Of a stretch of 64,000 nt of DNA, positions 37,101 through 46,262 are shown piece by piece. Under the pieces are notes generated by a model that saw only the letters and a list, made by a program, of their open reading frames with translations, was not told where the DNA came from and ran no database searches. The stretch is from NCBI RefSeq assembly GCF_037975245.1, contig NC_092568.1:8939001-9003000 (forward strand), written 5' to 3'. The stretch is from Apostichopus japonicus (taxonomy: Eukaryota > Echinodermata > Holothuroidea > Aspidochirotida > Stichopodidae). The position numbers were made by a program, and so were the translations under genes. Numbering within the stretch: the stretch's first letter is position 1; each line of letters opens with the position of its first letter.

Positions 37101-37325
37101 ATAAAGTAATTTGTTTGCTTCAAAGCTGTTCATTCTATATGTTATGTTTTCTTGAAATTGGAAAGATGCAGACTACGAATTTTCTTACTACTGCAAGTGG
37201 TTCTTGTTACGACATAAACACCGAATCAAACGTATTAGTTGCGTTTTAGAGTCATGGATGAGCAGTACACCATACTTACTCATCTGTCGTGGTTTGGATA
37301 CATCTTCATTCCAGTTATTTGCCAT
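22101..37325 (-). CDS. NLR-like protein: NACHT without P-loop core, plus four C-terminal exon-cassette repeats (980 aa)
   Basis: Nineteen coding exons join in one frame with GT-AG sites (minus strand, 5' to 3'): 37325-37280, 36682-35562, 34526-34324, 34046-33970, 32758-32700, 31465-31266, 30795-30719, 30392-30334, 29832-29713, 28986-28784, 28489-28413, 27957-27899, 27300-27178, 26555-26344, 25794-25718, 24697-24633, 24227-24180, 23670-23645, 22191-22101 (TAA). The start ATG (AAAATGG) is the first in its exon. The big second exon shows the pre-NACHT linker (residues ~17-60). Then comes the end of NACHT plus winged-helix-like region (NPVLSEICEIPLF at ~134; VRFYHNIFVEWFAANYL near 266-282), typical of invertebrate NLRs. 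No GxxGxGKS Walker A or DDxD-type Walker B lies between, although the exon is contiguous. No CARD/death/TIR domain precedes. Residues ~390-926 are four cassette repeats with LRR-like patterns (L.EL.F.DC.LP); a short acidic/basic tail ends ATKLK. Likely cytoplasmic; a regulatory or decoy NLR is inference. Confidence 0.85.
24633..27300 (-). other. NLR-like gene: exon cassette 4 (d-a-b-c)
   Basis: d 27300-27178 (123 nt), a 26555-26344 (212 nt, the longest a exon), b 25794-25718 (77 nt), c 24697-24633 (65 nt). It is the most divergent unit: the YGQ.C of other a exons becomes FAQKSE, and the splice-spanning Arg becomes Trp (TG/G). The lengths stay compatible with the frame. Confidence 0.82.
24740..25088. 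repeat. Dispersed repeat, copy 2 (partner 1515-1855)
   Basis: Lies in the intron between exons b and c of cassette 4. It aligns with 1515-1855 from TTTCGAAAAGCTCTTT to AGTTAGCT with indels. Non-coding, class unknown. Confidence 0.7.
27899..29832 (-). other. NLR-like gene: exon cassette 3 (d-a-b-c)
   Basis: d 29832-29713 (120 nt, phase 0 to 0), a 28986-28784 (203 nt), b 28489-28413 (77 nt), c 27957-27899 (59 nt). Key residues: DLDSVRKICSEAF in d, SLQKILI...TAEDVIGIASYGQHC...MKELR in a, FQDCLLPLSI in b, VNWRPSDQGFLLNLQSGEW in c. Confidence 0.85.
30334..31465 (-). other. NLR-like gene: exon cassette 2 (a-b-c)
   Basis: Exon a 31465-31266 (200 nt), b 30795-30719 (77 nt), c 30392-30334 (59 nt), same phases as cassette 1. 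Key residues: SVEKILV...TEEEILGISSYGQRC...LKEIR, then LDGCLVPMSI, then VYWRPF...SGQW. No d exon was found upstream of it; the intron there carries the MITE at 31607-31997. Confidence 0.85.
31607..31997. mobile_element. MITE with ~130-bp inverted repeats and 7-bp target duplication
   Basis: Long inverted arms (about 31607-31735 and 31870-31997) surround an AT-only core. Ends are CAGCCAATACTCATAG and, inverted, CACCCGATACTCATAG. It is flanked by AAATTAC at 31600-31606 and 31998-32004. Arms contain short palindromic CAGTAACTACTG / CAGTAATTACTG units several times. It lies in an NLR intron. Superfamily not assigned. Confidence 0.85.
33113..33403 (+). mobile_element. hAT-like MITE with perfect 8-bp target duplication
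   Basis: Ends CATGGGCGCAGATC and GATCTGCGCCCATG are perfect 14-bp inverted repeats. Flanks are GATGTAGC at 33105-33112 and 33404-33411, identical. No transposase. A longer relative is at 56427-56983. It sits in an NLR intron (between exons b and c of cassette 1). Confidence 0.92.
33475..33880. repeat. Intron repeat, partner 35105-35400
   Basis: Blocks such as GATGAAATTCT.ACTA, ACTTCCTGG.GTA and CCATATCTC.AGTTAGG occur in the same order in this NLR intron and in the intron after the large exon. Identity is patchy. Either an old dispersed element or remnant of cassette duplication. Confidence 0.45.
35105..35400. repeat. Intron repeat, partner 33475-33880
   Basis: See the shared blocks with 33475-33880; both copies follow an exon of the NLR-like gene by 90-160 bp on the minus strand. 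Confidence 0.45.
35562..36682 (-). other. NLR-like gene: large exon with NACHT C-terminal part and first helical d-type segment
   Basis: 1121 nt, entered in phase 1 and left in phase 0. It encodes residues ~16-389. From ~62 to ~130 the sequence is low in hydrophobic pattern (Ser/Asn/His/Lys rich), where a full NACHT would have its nucleotide-binding core. The exon's end (residues ~345-389: VVDLVRTFC...LLSIAS) resembles the separate 40-41-codon d exons at 29713-29832 and 27178-27300. Confidence 0.8.
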
Positions 37326-38072
37326 TTTCGAACTGAAAGAGAATAACACAATTTATGTTACATACAAGATACATTAATTTCCTTAAATGTTTTATGATTG
37401 ATTTCACTAGTTGTTTATCTTGTCATTCTAATTTAACTATTTACATAGTATAGAGGTAAGAGGGTTCAAGCTGAAGAGGGGTGGGGTAGGAGTGGGGTGA
37501 ATATGGGGTCAGGGGAGGTACAGTGAGAAAGGCAGTGAGACATGTAACTTTGATTTTATTGATCAAACCGCAAAATCACCCCCATGCGTCCTGACAAAAC
37601 TATTTTTTTGCATTCTGTAACACAAATTCCAGTACTTGAACGGGTTTCTGAACGAAAAGATAAGGAACTTGAATTACATTTTTTTTAATTCTCTCCAATA
37701 ATTTCTTTTAAATTTGTCAGCAAAAAGACATTTGGAAAATAACAAAAAAGCAGACGGTTGTTTAATAAATTTCAACAATGTGCAGATTCTCGGCCTGTTT
37801 TCCAATTACATTAATGATTACGATATATAATGCTCTCTGCATTCTTCAAACGAAACATGACAAGAAATGTTTTGGAACTCTTTTCCCGCAAAAAACCCCC
37901 CAAAAAACAGTCAGTGACATATGAAGGCCACTCCACACACTCCTGATAATGAATTCAGATAAACAGTTCCAACGCCACCATCGAATGAAATATCACCGTT
38001 TCGTTTCTTTCATTTTCACTTATTAAATGTACCTGATACTTAACAAAATATCTTTTCTTAATTTAAGCATAC

Positions 38073-38135
38073 CTGTTACGTTGAAGTGACACGTCCTTAC
38101 AGAAGTACTCCGAGTTCAAACTGCAGGATGGTTAA
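38073..38135 (-). other. Probable 5' UTR exon of the NLR-like gene
   Basis: Minus strand ends CGTAACAG/gtatgct at 38073/38072, a good splice donor. It lies about 740 bp upstream of the ATG exon, whose acceptor (tttctttcag-like, at 37333) precedes the start codon by only a few bases, so a non-coding leader exon is required. The transcription start is not visible; the upper limit is a guess. Confidence 0.45.
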
Positions 38136-38371
38136 ACCAACCGAAGCCATTACAAAATGACGGTTGAATGATAGACACTACAGATTAGTGTTAACAAAGG
38201 TATCGCGTAAAAATACCAATGGGGCACCTACAGAAAACGAAACCTTAATAGTGTGTCAAAGTCCATCCCTTAAATCAACACAATAATCAAGTACCCGGTT
38301 AGTAAATAATCAGAGCAGATGCATTTTAAATGTACAATATAGTAATTGTATATCTATATATCTAATATATC

Positions 38372-38455
38372 AGGTGAAGGTATAGGAATCGAACCTCGGA
38401 CCTTCGTGTCACAGACATAGGTCCACACCACTAAGCCACAGTGATTCTACTTGTG
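38372..38455 (-). mobile_element. tRNA-derived SINE head
   Basis: On the minus strand TGGCTTAGTGGTGTGGAC (A-box-like) is followed ~35 nt later by GGTTCGATTCC (a perfect B box). No acceptor-stem pairing across the ends, and it differs from the other tRNA-like heads in the window. A SINE fragment is more likely than a tRNA gene. Confidence 0.65.
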
Positions 38456-38619
38456 TTGATGCGTATTATAGGCATTCCATAACTGTCAATGATAGCATAT
38501 TACGCACGTGTTACGATTGTACAGAGTGCATGCACCCCTAGTGCTTTTGAATGACTATGAATGACAATGTACACAGAATTACCACTTTTAGAGGCAAGTC
38601 AAGCACACACACGCATCTA

Positions 38620-38686
38620 CACATATATATATATATATAAAAAAAATATATATTAAAAAAATATATATATATATATATTTATAAAC

Positions 38687-38725
<39 letters not shown>

Positions 38726-38777
38726 GTCAGTATATAGTCAGTATATATATAGTCTATATATATAGTCTATATATATA

Positions 38778-38844
<67 letters not shown>

Positions 38845-38949
38845 TAGTCAGTATATATAGTCAGTATATATATAGTCAGTATATATAAATATAGTCAGTA
38901 TATATATAGTCAGTATGTATATAAAGTCAGTATATATATATATATAAAC

Positions 38950-39021
<72 letters not shown>

Positions 39022-39102
39022 AGTATATATATATATTGTCAATATATATATATATATATATTGTCAGTATATATATATAGTCAGTATATATATATAAAGT
39101 CA

Positions 39103-39162
<60 letters not shown>

Positions 39163-39200
39163 TCAGTATATATATATATACAGTCAGTATATATATATAA
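38620..39200. repeat. TA array with GTCAGTATATA minisatellite units
   Basis: Almost pure TA with recurrent TATATAGTCAGTATATA units, in places TATAGTCTATATA, TATATAAAGTCAG and TATTGTCAATATA. The spacing between GTCAG units varies from ~18 to >100 nt. The Tyr-Ile open frames on both strands are artefacts. Confidence 0.9.
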
Positions 39201-39754
39201 TATTCTCTTTCTTGAAAACTACGAATATCTCTTGTCTTTAAGGTCTGAACAACATAACTTGATATGAAATGTAAAGGATACTGTATTAACATAAGACACT
39301 ATTGCTTTGCTTGTTCAGTTTGCAGTTATGCGGTTAGAAATGAAATATTGGTCCAAATAAAGGAACGTGTTTCGTGAAATAACGAATAAAGCCCTTTGGG
39401 GTTACGAGTTGGATACTTTGAGTGCTAAGTGGCATTACAGTAGTGGAAGCGCTTCATTGTTCACAAGAATTAGATCCCATTGACATGCAAAACTATATCG
39501 TAGATTAAATTGATCAGCTGTATACTTAGAGAAGTTGAAAGCAAACCAAATCTATTCACTGATATGATCGACAACTAATAATGGAATAAGTGTTTACTGC
39601 CTGATCAATAATGAGCTAATTGCACAATAAAATATGGAGTGTTGTTAATGTCTTCCGAATTGTAAATAGAATATTTAGCTGCTACAGGACAGTGACTTTA
39701 AATTCGACCAGTTTGGCAATAGTATAATTGCAGTACCTGAATGTTTAGTCTTCA

Positions 39755-42083
39755 TTTTTTTTAAGCCATCATTTATTGTTCATCTTTTGCAACAACAACA
39801 TTCATTACATATTTTTCCTTAAAGTACATAAGCGCAAACATTCTGCATTAAAACCTTTATGCATATAAACAAAACAGTAATGGCATAACAGCAACCACTA
39901 TTCTTCAAATAAAAATGGGTACGTACTAAAAGTGGCCTTTAAGGTCTGGAACGGAAACGGCCCAGGTAATTTGTTCTTATGTAATTGATGTTTTCCACTT
40001 GTAGTTGAAATTTGAACTTATACAAAAATTCGTTTACAATTAACGAACCATCGTTAACTTTCTTCGGAAAAATGTAATATTTGATATAAAAAATTAGAAA
40101 GTTCAATGGATGTTTTGATAACAGTTGATATCCAAAGAAAACATGGAAAAAACAAACTGTCTATTGAAAATGTTTTGCTCAACGTCTAAAATAAAGCTAG
40201 CACTAATATTACATTCCCAAAAAAAGATGTTCTATTGTTTCATCATTAACTCCGCAGAAATTACAACGAGGGTTATCTGTCATTTTCATTTAAAATAATA
40301 AATAATTTGTTCCCAAAATACGGTGAAGAAAGCGATACTGGAAATACTGTATCTTTGTTTCCCTTAAAGACTTAAACGGAATTGAAAGATAACATTCCAT
40401 TGACTCTCATTAAAATCAAACTTGTCATTCCATTTAACAATAGACTTAGGGCGAGTGATTACTCTTTGAATAAGGTGCTTATAAATGAACCGTGATTGAT
40501 ATTGAATAGCCTGAGTGTTCAATGTTTCAGGATTAGTAATACTGTGATTCAATGACCTTCTCCAATGACCTGGAATAGCACAAATGACACCATAGTAAAT
40601 AGTGAAAGGACAATTAATATGATACTTTTCTCTAAAGTCAGAAAAAGATAAAAGATTACCACCCTCATTAGTAAGATCGCTTACAAATTTGATTCCATTG
40701 TTACACCATGCTTTATAAAAAATAATACGATTATTCACCTTTATGTTGTGATTATTCCATATCACTTGACTTTCATAATTTTCAGTGACATCTTTAAAGG
40801 CGAAGAGAGTCCAGCCGTGTAAAATATCATTGATAAATACATTATTTGTGTGTATATCAACTGCCTAGTAATTACAATCAAAAACCAAATGGGCCCCATA
40901 ATCCTTAAGGTAATAATTAAAGTACAACTTCCAAAAAGCAGTGTTATTACTAGTATAACGCTTAACCCATGAACATTTTAAACCGTGTATGAAACTTTTA
41001 ATATGAGTTGCATTCAGCCCACCTTCTGGGATAGAGCTAATCAACGTATTACGTTTAATCTTGTATGGTTTCCCATGCCAGATGAATTTGAATAAAATAG
41101 TTTCCAATTGCTTGATAAACCAATCCGGGGGATTTGGCAAGCATTGAAATAAGTACAAAAACTGGGAAATACCAAAGCTTTTAACCAGAATAATTTTACC
41201 AATTGGGGTTAAATCACGACATAACCACAAATTCAAAATACTCTTTAGCCGAGATAATTTTGGCATAAAATTCAGCCTGAAAAGGCTGTCACGGTCATTA
41301 CTCACAACGATTCCTAAAGCAGTTACTTGGCTTTCAATCCACTTGAACGAATACAAATCAATCAAATTTGTTTTACGACCAATGAAAGGACCAAGAGGGA
41401 AAATATTGGACTTGTCAAATTTAATTTTAAGTCCTGAGGCCAATTCAAAATGCTTCAAAACTAAAACAGTCTCCTTTAATGAATTACAAGAACCATCTAA
41501 AAACAAAACTGTGTCTCTGCATACTGAAGGATTTTAAGCTCCTCATTAAGAACTGAAATACCTTTAATACTCTTATTAGCATTAATTTTCATAGCCAGCA
41601 GTTCTACACAAACTATAAAAATATAAGGACTTAAGGGACAGCCTTGTCTAACACCTCTAGTAATGTCAAAATAATGAGATGCAAAACCATTATTGCAAAC
41701 TGTAGCAGAAGAACATGCGTAGAGGGTACGAACCCACTGACAAAAGTTATCATTAAACTTGAATAAATGTAAGCAGTGAAAAATAAAGTCCCAATTCAAC
41801 CTATCAAAAGCCTTTTCAAAATCAATAAAAAGTAAAAATCCAGGGATCGAATTATTCCTACAATAGTCCATAGTGTCCAAAATACAGCGAATATTTTCTC
41901 CAATAAAACGATCTTTAATATAGTCTGTTTGACTGGAGCCGATGATCAAGTTAAGTACTTTTTTATTCTCGTTACGTTGCTAACACCTTGGAACAAATTT
42001 TGTAATCTATATTTAGAAATGAGATTGGACGAAAATTTTTGACCAAAGTATGATCTTTATCTGGTTTCGGAATAAGTGTTATC
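39755..42083 (-). mobile_element. 5'-truncated L1/Tx1-clade LINE, copy 2
   Basis: Read on the minus strand the element starts in the RT finger region ([10 protein letters not shown]) and ends with AATAAA (39777-39772) and an A8 tail (39762-39755). Flanking direct repeats ATGTTTAGTC(T/A)TCA at 39741-39754 and 42084-42097 match at 13 of 14 positions, a target-site duplication exactly at both ends. Same broad clade as the LINE at 10813-15499. Confidence 0.88.
39930..42083 (-). pseudogene. LINE ORF2 remnant: reverse transcriptase and C-terminal knuckle; broken
   Basis: RT motifs on the minus strand: [41 protein letters not shown], then the catalytic box reads QYAE because one base is missing in the first Asp codon of YADD (about 41516). 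ASGLKI and LTPIGK follow. The C-terminal zinc knuckle near 40250 keeps CNFC...ETIEHLF but is shifted by one extra T in a T run before the last Cys. Further frameshifts or stops near 41960, 40860 and 40360. Endonuclease absent. Dead copy. Confidence 0.9.
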
Positions 42084-42099
42084 ATGTTTAGTCATCATG

Positions 42100-42520
42100 A
42101 TAAAGTTCATTCCCGAGGGATTTTTATCTGTCTGAAAGATGTAAAGTTACTTTTTTATTTTTCATAGATATTCAAATTTCTGTTGAAGGACATCATTTTT
42201 TGTGTGTGGCCATATCAGACTTTAAAGATGTATTTTGTGAATGAAGCACACACTCACACACACAAGACCAGAATTTAATTTTTCCTTACTATTCCTTAAA
42301 CATAAATTCAATCTATGCTGATGAAGCCAGATTTAGTATTTAATCTTGTCCTCTAAAAGTCAAGCATACGATAAGTGAACGAATCTAATGCCTGTCGTTT
42401 CTTCACACAATGTTACATAAATTGTGTTGCTATCATTCCAGTGATGTATCTATGTCTTATTGTTTTATAAAGATCACTGAAAGTTTTGACCATTCAATTA
42501 CGTCTGTGTCGCGTGAATGA
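42100..42520. other. No gene recognised
   Basis: Simple AT-rich sequence between the right target duplicate of the LINE and the next repeat. Confidence 0.4.
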
Positions 42521-43092
42521 AAAATGATGGCGCTAGTTTCAAACTCAAAGTTATCTGTTTAGAAAATACTTTTCTGTCCATTTAAAAGCATCCGTTCGTT
42601 CAGTATAAGGGGAGTAGCGCCTCATCAGGCCACCTATTCAATGAACAATGGCTGTACACATGCTGGTCACAGAGAGTGTTTCGACCCTCTGGCCATAGGC
42701 CAGGATTCACGCACGCTACCGAGGACGCTTCTTGGTCGATTTGACCGACCCTCTTCGCATCCTCCCGCGGGTTCTTTTGCGACATCAAGGGGAGACATGG
42801 ACACGGGATCCTAGGCCACAAAAAGTGCCACCGGCATAGCTAGCGTTGTGAACTCAGGTGTGCATTGAACCCTAGCATGCAACCAACAAGACGTGGGTCT
42901 CTCACCAATCTCAATCACGTTGGCCACCACGTCAGCTGGTTAAAATATATGTTTAAATTAATATATGGAGACTTCAATGACGAGAATGCGATAGGAAATA
43001 GAAGTATTGCATGAACCAATGTTAGATGAATTCGATCCCGGAACACCAGGTACCCAGTACAGAGCTCTACCCAATGAGCCACCTGACTACTT
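42521..43092 (-). mobile_element. Long tRNA-headed repeat, copy 2
   Basis: The minus-strand head (TGGCTCATTGGGTAGAGC, later GGGATCGAATTC) at about 43022-43092 and a ~500-bp body match the copy at 8080-8645. Shared blocks: GATGGCGCTAGTTT, GGTCGATTTGACCGACCCTC, GGGATCCTAGGCCACAAAA. No protein-coding frame common to both copies. Confidence 0.75.
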
Positions 43093-43394
43093 GTATCGTT
43101 TCGCTAATATTTATCTTGACTGTTCGACAATGTACGTTCATTGCTATAAACACCGCTACTGTCAACTACATTTTAAGACTTGAAACGCTGTTTAACTTGC
43201 TTACGCTTGCAAGCGGGGTTCTCATTTGACTTGACTAACCCCCTTGTAATGAAACTATATTCAGACCGAGAACAGCTCGAGGAAGTTATAACGTTAAACG
43301 AACAACAACTACTCACATTTCGTTTTTACAAGGCAGGGGAAACGCTTTGATTGGTCCAATACGTAAAGTGAATAAGATGATCTGTTTAGAGACC

Positions 43395-43905
43395 TGTTTG
43401 GCTTATTTTGAGATCAAATAGTCGAAATTTTGAGATTTAATGTTAACACGCAATATATATTAAGAAATCAATGGAAAAAAATCCGTATCATAGTATTGGA
43501 GGATATAGAGGACGTTTTGGGATAAATTAGTTGAAATTCTGATTAAAGAAACCAGAAGCGTGAGGGCAAAGTCGGAATTTTTGGGGGAACGAGTAAAAGT
43601 GAAGATAAAATAGTCGAAGTCGAAAGTTTGGAATGAAATAGTTGAAATATTGAAATATATTACTTCAAATATTGAAATGAACAATGTCGAAATACTTTCT
43701 CTTGTAGGTAAAGATATCAAGAAAAATAAGTCAAAAATTGAAAAAAAAAATCGGTAACGAAGATTGACAATTCGAGCAAAAAAGTCGAATGTTTGAGAAG
43801 AATCCAAGCTCTGAGGAAAATATATGAATTTAGACACATAATAGTCGAACTTTTGAGATAATAGCTGAGGAGAATGTGCCTCTGGGAAAATTCTTCAAAT
43901 TTTAA
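43395..43905 (+). repeat. Degenerate TCGAAA/TTTTGAGAT tandem repeat, block 2
   Basis: Irregular units of ~35-50 bp repeat TTTTGAGAT.AAATAGTCGAA with variants (GTCGAAATTTTGAGATTTAA, GTCGAAAGTTTGGAATGAAATAG, GTCGAACTTTTGAGATAATAG). The Phe/Ser-rich open frame on the minus strand is produced by this periodicity and is unlikely to be a gene. Confidence 0.7.
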
Positions 43906-43909
43906 AATT

Positions 43910-45398
43910 GCTAACAATTTTCAGTGTGCTAAAATTGTGGGCCAATGCTGATACCTTTAATTAATGCACGAGTCTCAATATCGCTTTTTATGCTTGCATA
44001 TTATATATTTAATTAATAGAATTTTATATATTGAAAGATATGCTTCACAGTCATATTTTGCCATAAAAGAAACTGTTAGAAGTATTGTCTAACTCATGAT
44101 ATAAAGTTTCCACGGTTTTGTCATAACAATTAAATGTATAAAGATAACGTTTAACAAAATCGTACTGTAAACACAATGACTCTTCATTACACATACATTT
44201 CCAATCATCTGCGCATTTGTAGGATGAATTCCATATATTGAAAATAATTATTTGCACTTGAATTTTTTAGGGATGTCAGTAACATGTTATATATATATTC
44301 CCTACAAGCATGCCAGTAATGTTCATGGTACACTATAATCAAGTTTTCTTTTGAAATAAAACGTGTGATGCGCCCTCATTTAACGCCAGTTTCTTATTTA
44401 CGCACACCTCATAGAAAAATAAGTCAAAATAAAATTGTTATTAATTTGTTCCCTCTTCATTATTCCACTACGTCGAAAGAGATCAAGATTGAAACCTTAA
44501 GGAGTCCGTATGAGTTTAATCGCTGGCAGGAGGCTTATGTGTGTGGGTTGTATGTGCAAATTAACCGGACCGTTGGCTGTGACTAAAACATATCGTACGG
44601 ATGGTTCATACGAAAAGCGTGGCATCCTCGCATTGGACAATATTACGGTCTTTAAAGGCCTATTGCGTACAAAATGGTGTAATAGAAGTGTTTTGCTGCA
44701 TGGAAAGCGTGATTGCACAATGATATACCAACATCGGACAGAGTAATGTCATGTAGCAAATTAGTGCCCCATACTAACCATTACAGCCCCTTTTAATTCG
44801 ACCAACGTTCAATTTTCACTCTCATATTTCCTTGCAATAGTTCATTTTAATCGCGTTAAATCCTTGAGTATGTTTAAAATGTGTAAATGCCTTTTCGTGT
44901 TCGTACATATAGGGGTAGGTTGGGGGGGGGCATGGACTGGGTATGTGATTAGCTTGCGAAAAGAATAAAATATTCATCAAACAGTAGTATTTACATGCAT
45001 GTGTTTCTTTAAAAGGGAGGATTGGGCAGGCTTAGGCAACTGGTCATACCTTGAATGTTGGGTATAGTTTACGCTACTGACTCTTTTATTTTACACCAGT
45101 ACATCTATACATAACTCAGGGTTATGCAGAGAACCCGATTTACACGAAAACAGATTTAAAAAAATAAATAAATGTGGGACCACAAACGTGTATGTGTGTG
45201 TGAAATGTGTTTTCCGACTGCCCCCCCCCCAATATCCATGGGGATGTATTGCAATGACCTATCCTGCCAGTACTTTATTCGTTTGATTTTTCCATCTTAT
45301 GATTACCCATTTCATTTGGGGTAGGGGGTGGGAGACGATTGTGCGGGGAAACATGCAAAAGATATTTCACCAAAACGTTCTCTCTCCTTCTCTTATGC
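43910..45398. other. No gene recognised
   Basis: Short incidental frames only. G-run at about 44922 and C-run at about 45221. No splice-joined coding pattern was seen. Confidence 0.45.
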
Positions 45399-45486
45399 AT
45401 GCGCCCCATCCTAACCCCTGATGCACCCCATCCTAACCCCTGATGCGCCCCACCCTAACCCTTGATGCGCCCCACCCTAACCCCTG
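45399..45486 (+). repeat. Four tandem 22-bp units containing CCTAACCC
   Basis: Units of exactly 22 bp start at 45399, 45421, 45443 and 45465 with the consensus ATGCGCCCCAYCCTAACCCCTG and one to two changes each. The CCTAACCC core resembles the telomere repeat but is interrupted by a non-telomeric half. Confidence 0.9.
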
Positions 45487-46262
45487 GTGTAAGACCATCG
45501 ATCACTGGAGTGTTTCCCTGTGAATATTCGTCTCGATGTATAACCACATACCATTTGTCCCCTCAAGGTTATTAATTATCCGATGAATCTGCTGCACTTT
45601 CCGCCAAGGTCAAACGCCAAAAATGGGCGTGGCAAAACGAGTTCAACAGCGTTATCATTATTAACTGCAACTTTAGTCGATTACTCATACACAGTGCAAG
45701 AAGGTCTATTATAAGTTAATATTAATAAGAATACTGAACGTTGCCATAGCAACTCGGTGCGTAGACTTTTTTTCATGTTTTGTATAGAGAAGTTCTTTTC
45801 TTTATTACTACAGAAAACCTAAAAATGATCAATACTCAATACTTGAATTTAACTTTTATTCTAGCGCTCGTTGAGACATACAACAGATCATGATGAAAAA
45901 TTGCCGTTTCCTTTACATTAAGAATTCAATGTGAAAGCAATTATCGTTTTTGTGGAACTGCCTATACGATGTTTCATCCGTCGGACAATGAGTTTGTTTG
46001 CCAATCGGAAGAACGGAAGTAGGCGTAATGAGGCAACTTATGTTTCCAATTCACACTTTGGATACATAACGGCTCGTGCACTTAAACTGTAATATTGCTC
46101 TCAGTAAAGACTATACAGTCAGCGGAAGAAAATTGTCATGTTTACCGTTGTCAAATTATTCGATGCATTCTATCAATTCAAAGAGGACATTTTGTGAGGC
46201 AACTCAGAGCTGCTAATAAATTCATTAATATCATTAGTGAGCTACGAGAGAGAAACGGGACC

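Noticed and set aside
38372-38455. tRNA genes (also at 4531, 8580, 43022, 49910, 58449)
   Set aside because: All have A and B boxes but lack a matching 7-bp acceptor stem, and several continue into repeated SINE bodies.
38848-39292. Tyr-Ile repeat proteins on both strands (also near 18131, 47501, 54367, 55161)
   Set aside because: TA microsatellites read as codons; no start context, splice support or conservation.
43460-43837. 125-aa Phe/Ser-rich frame on the minus strand
   Set aside because: It follows the period of the degenerate TCGAAA/TTTTGAGAT repeat, which also occurs in non-open form elsewhere in the window.
46095-46262. N-terminal extension of the intact GPCR
   Set aside because: The extension has no ATG; the first ATG with strong context is at 46263 and gives a normal short N-terminus.
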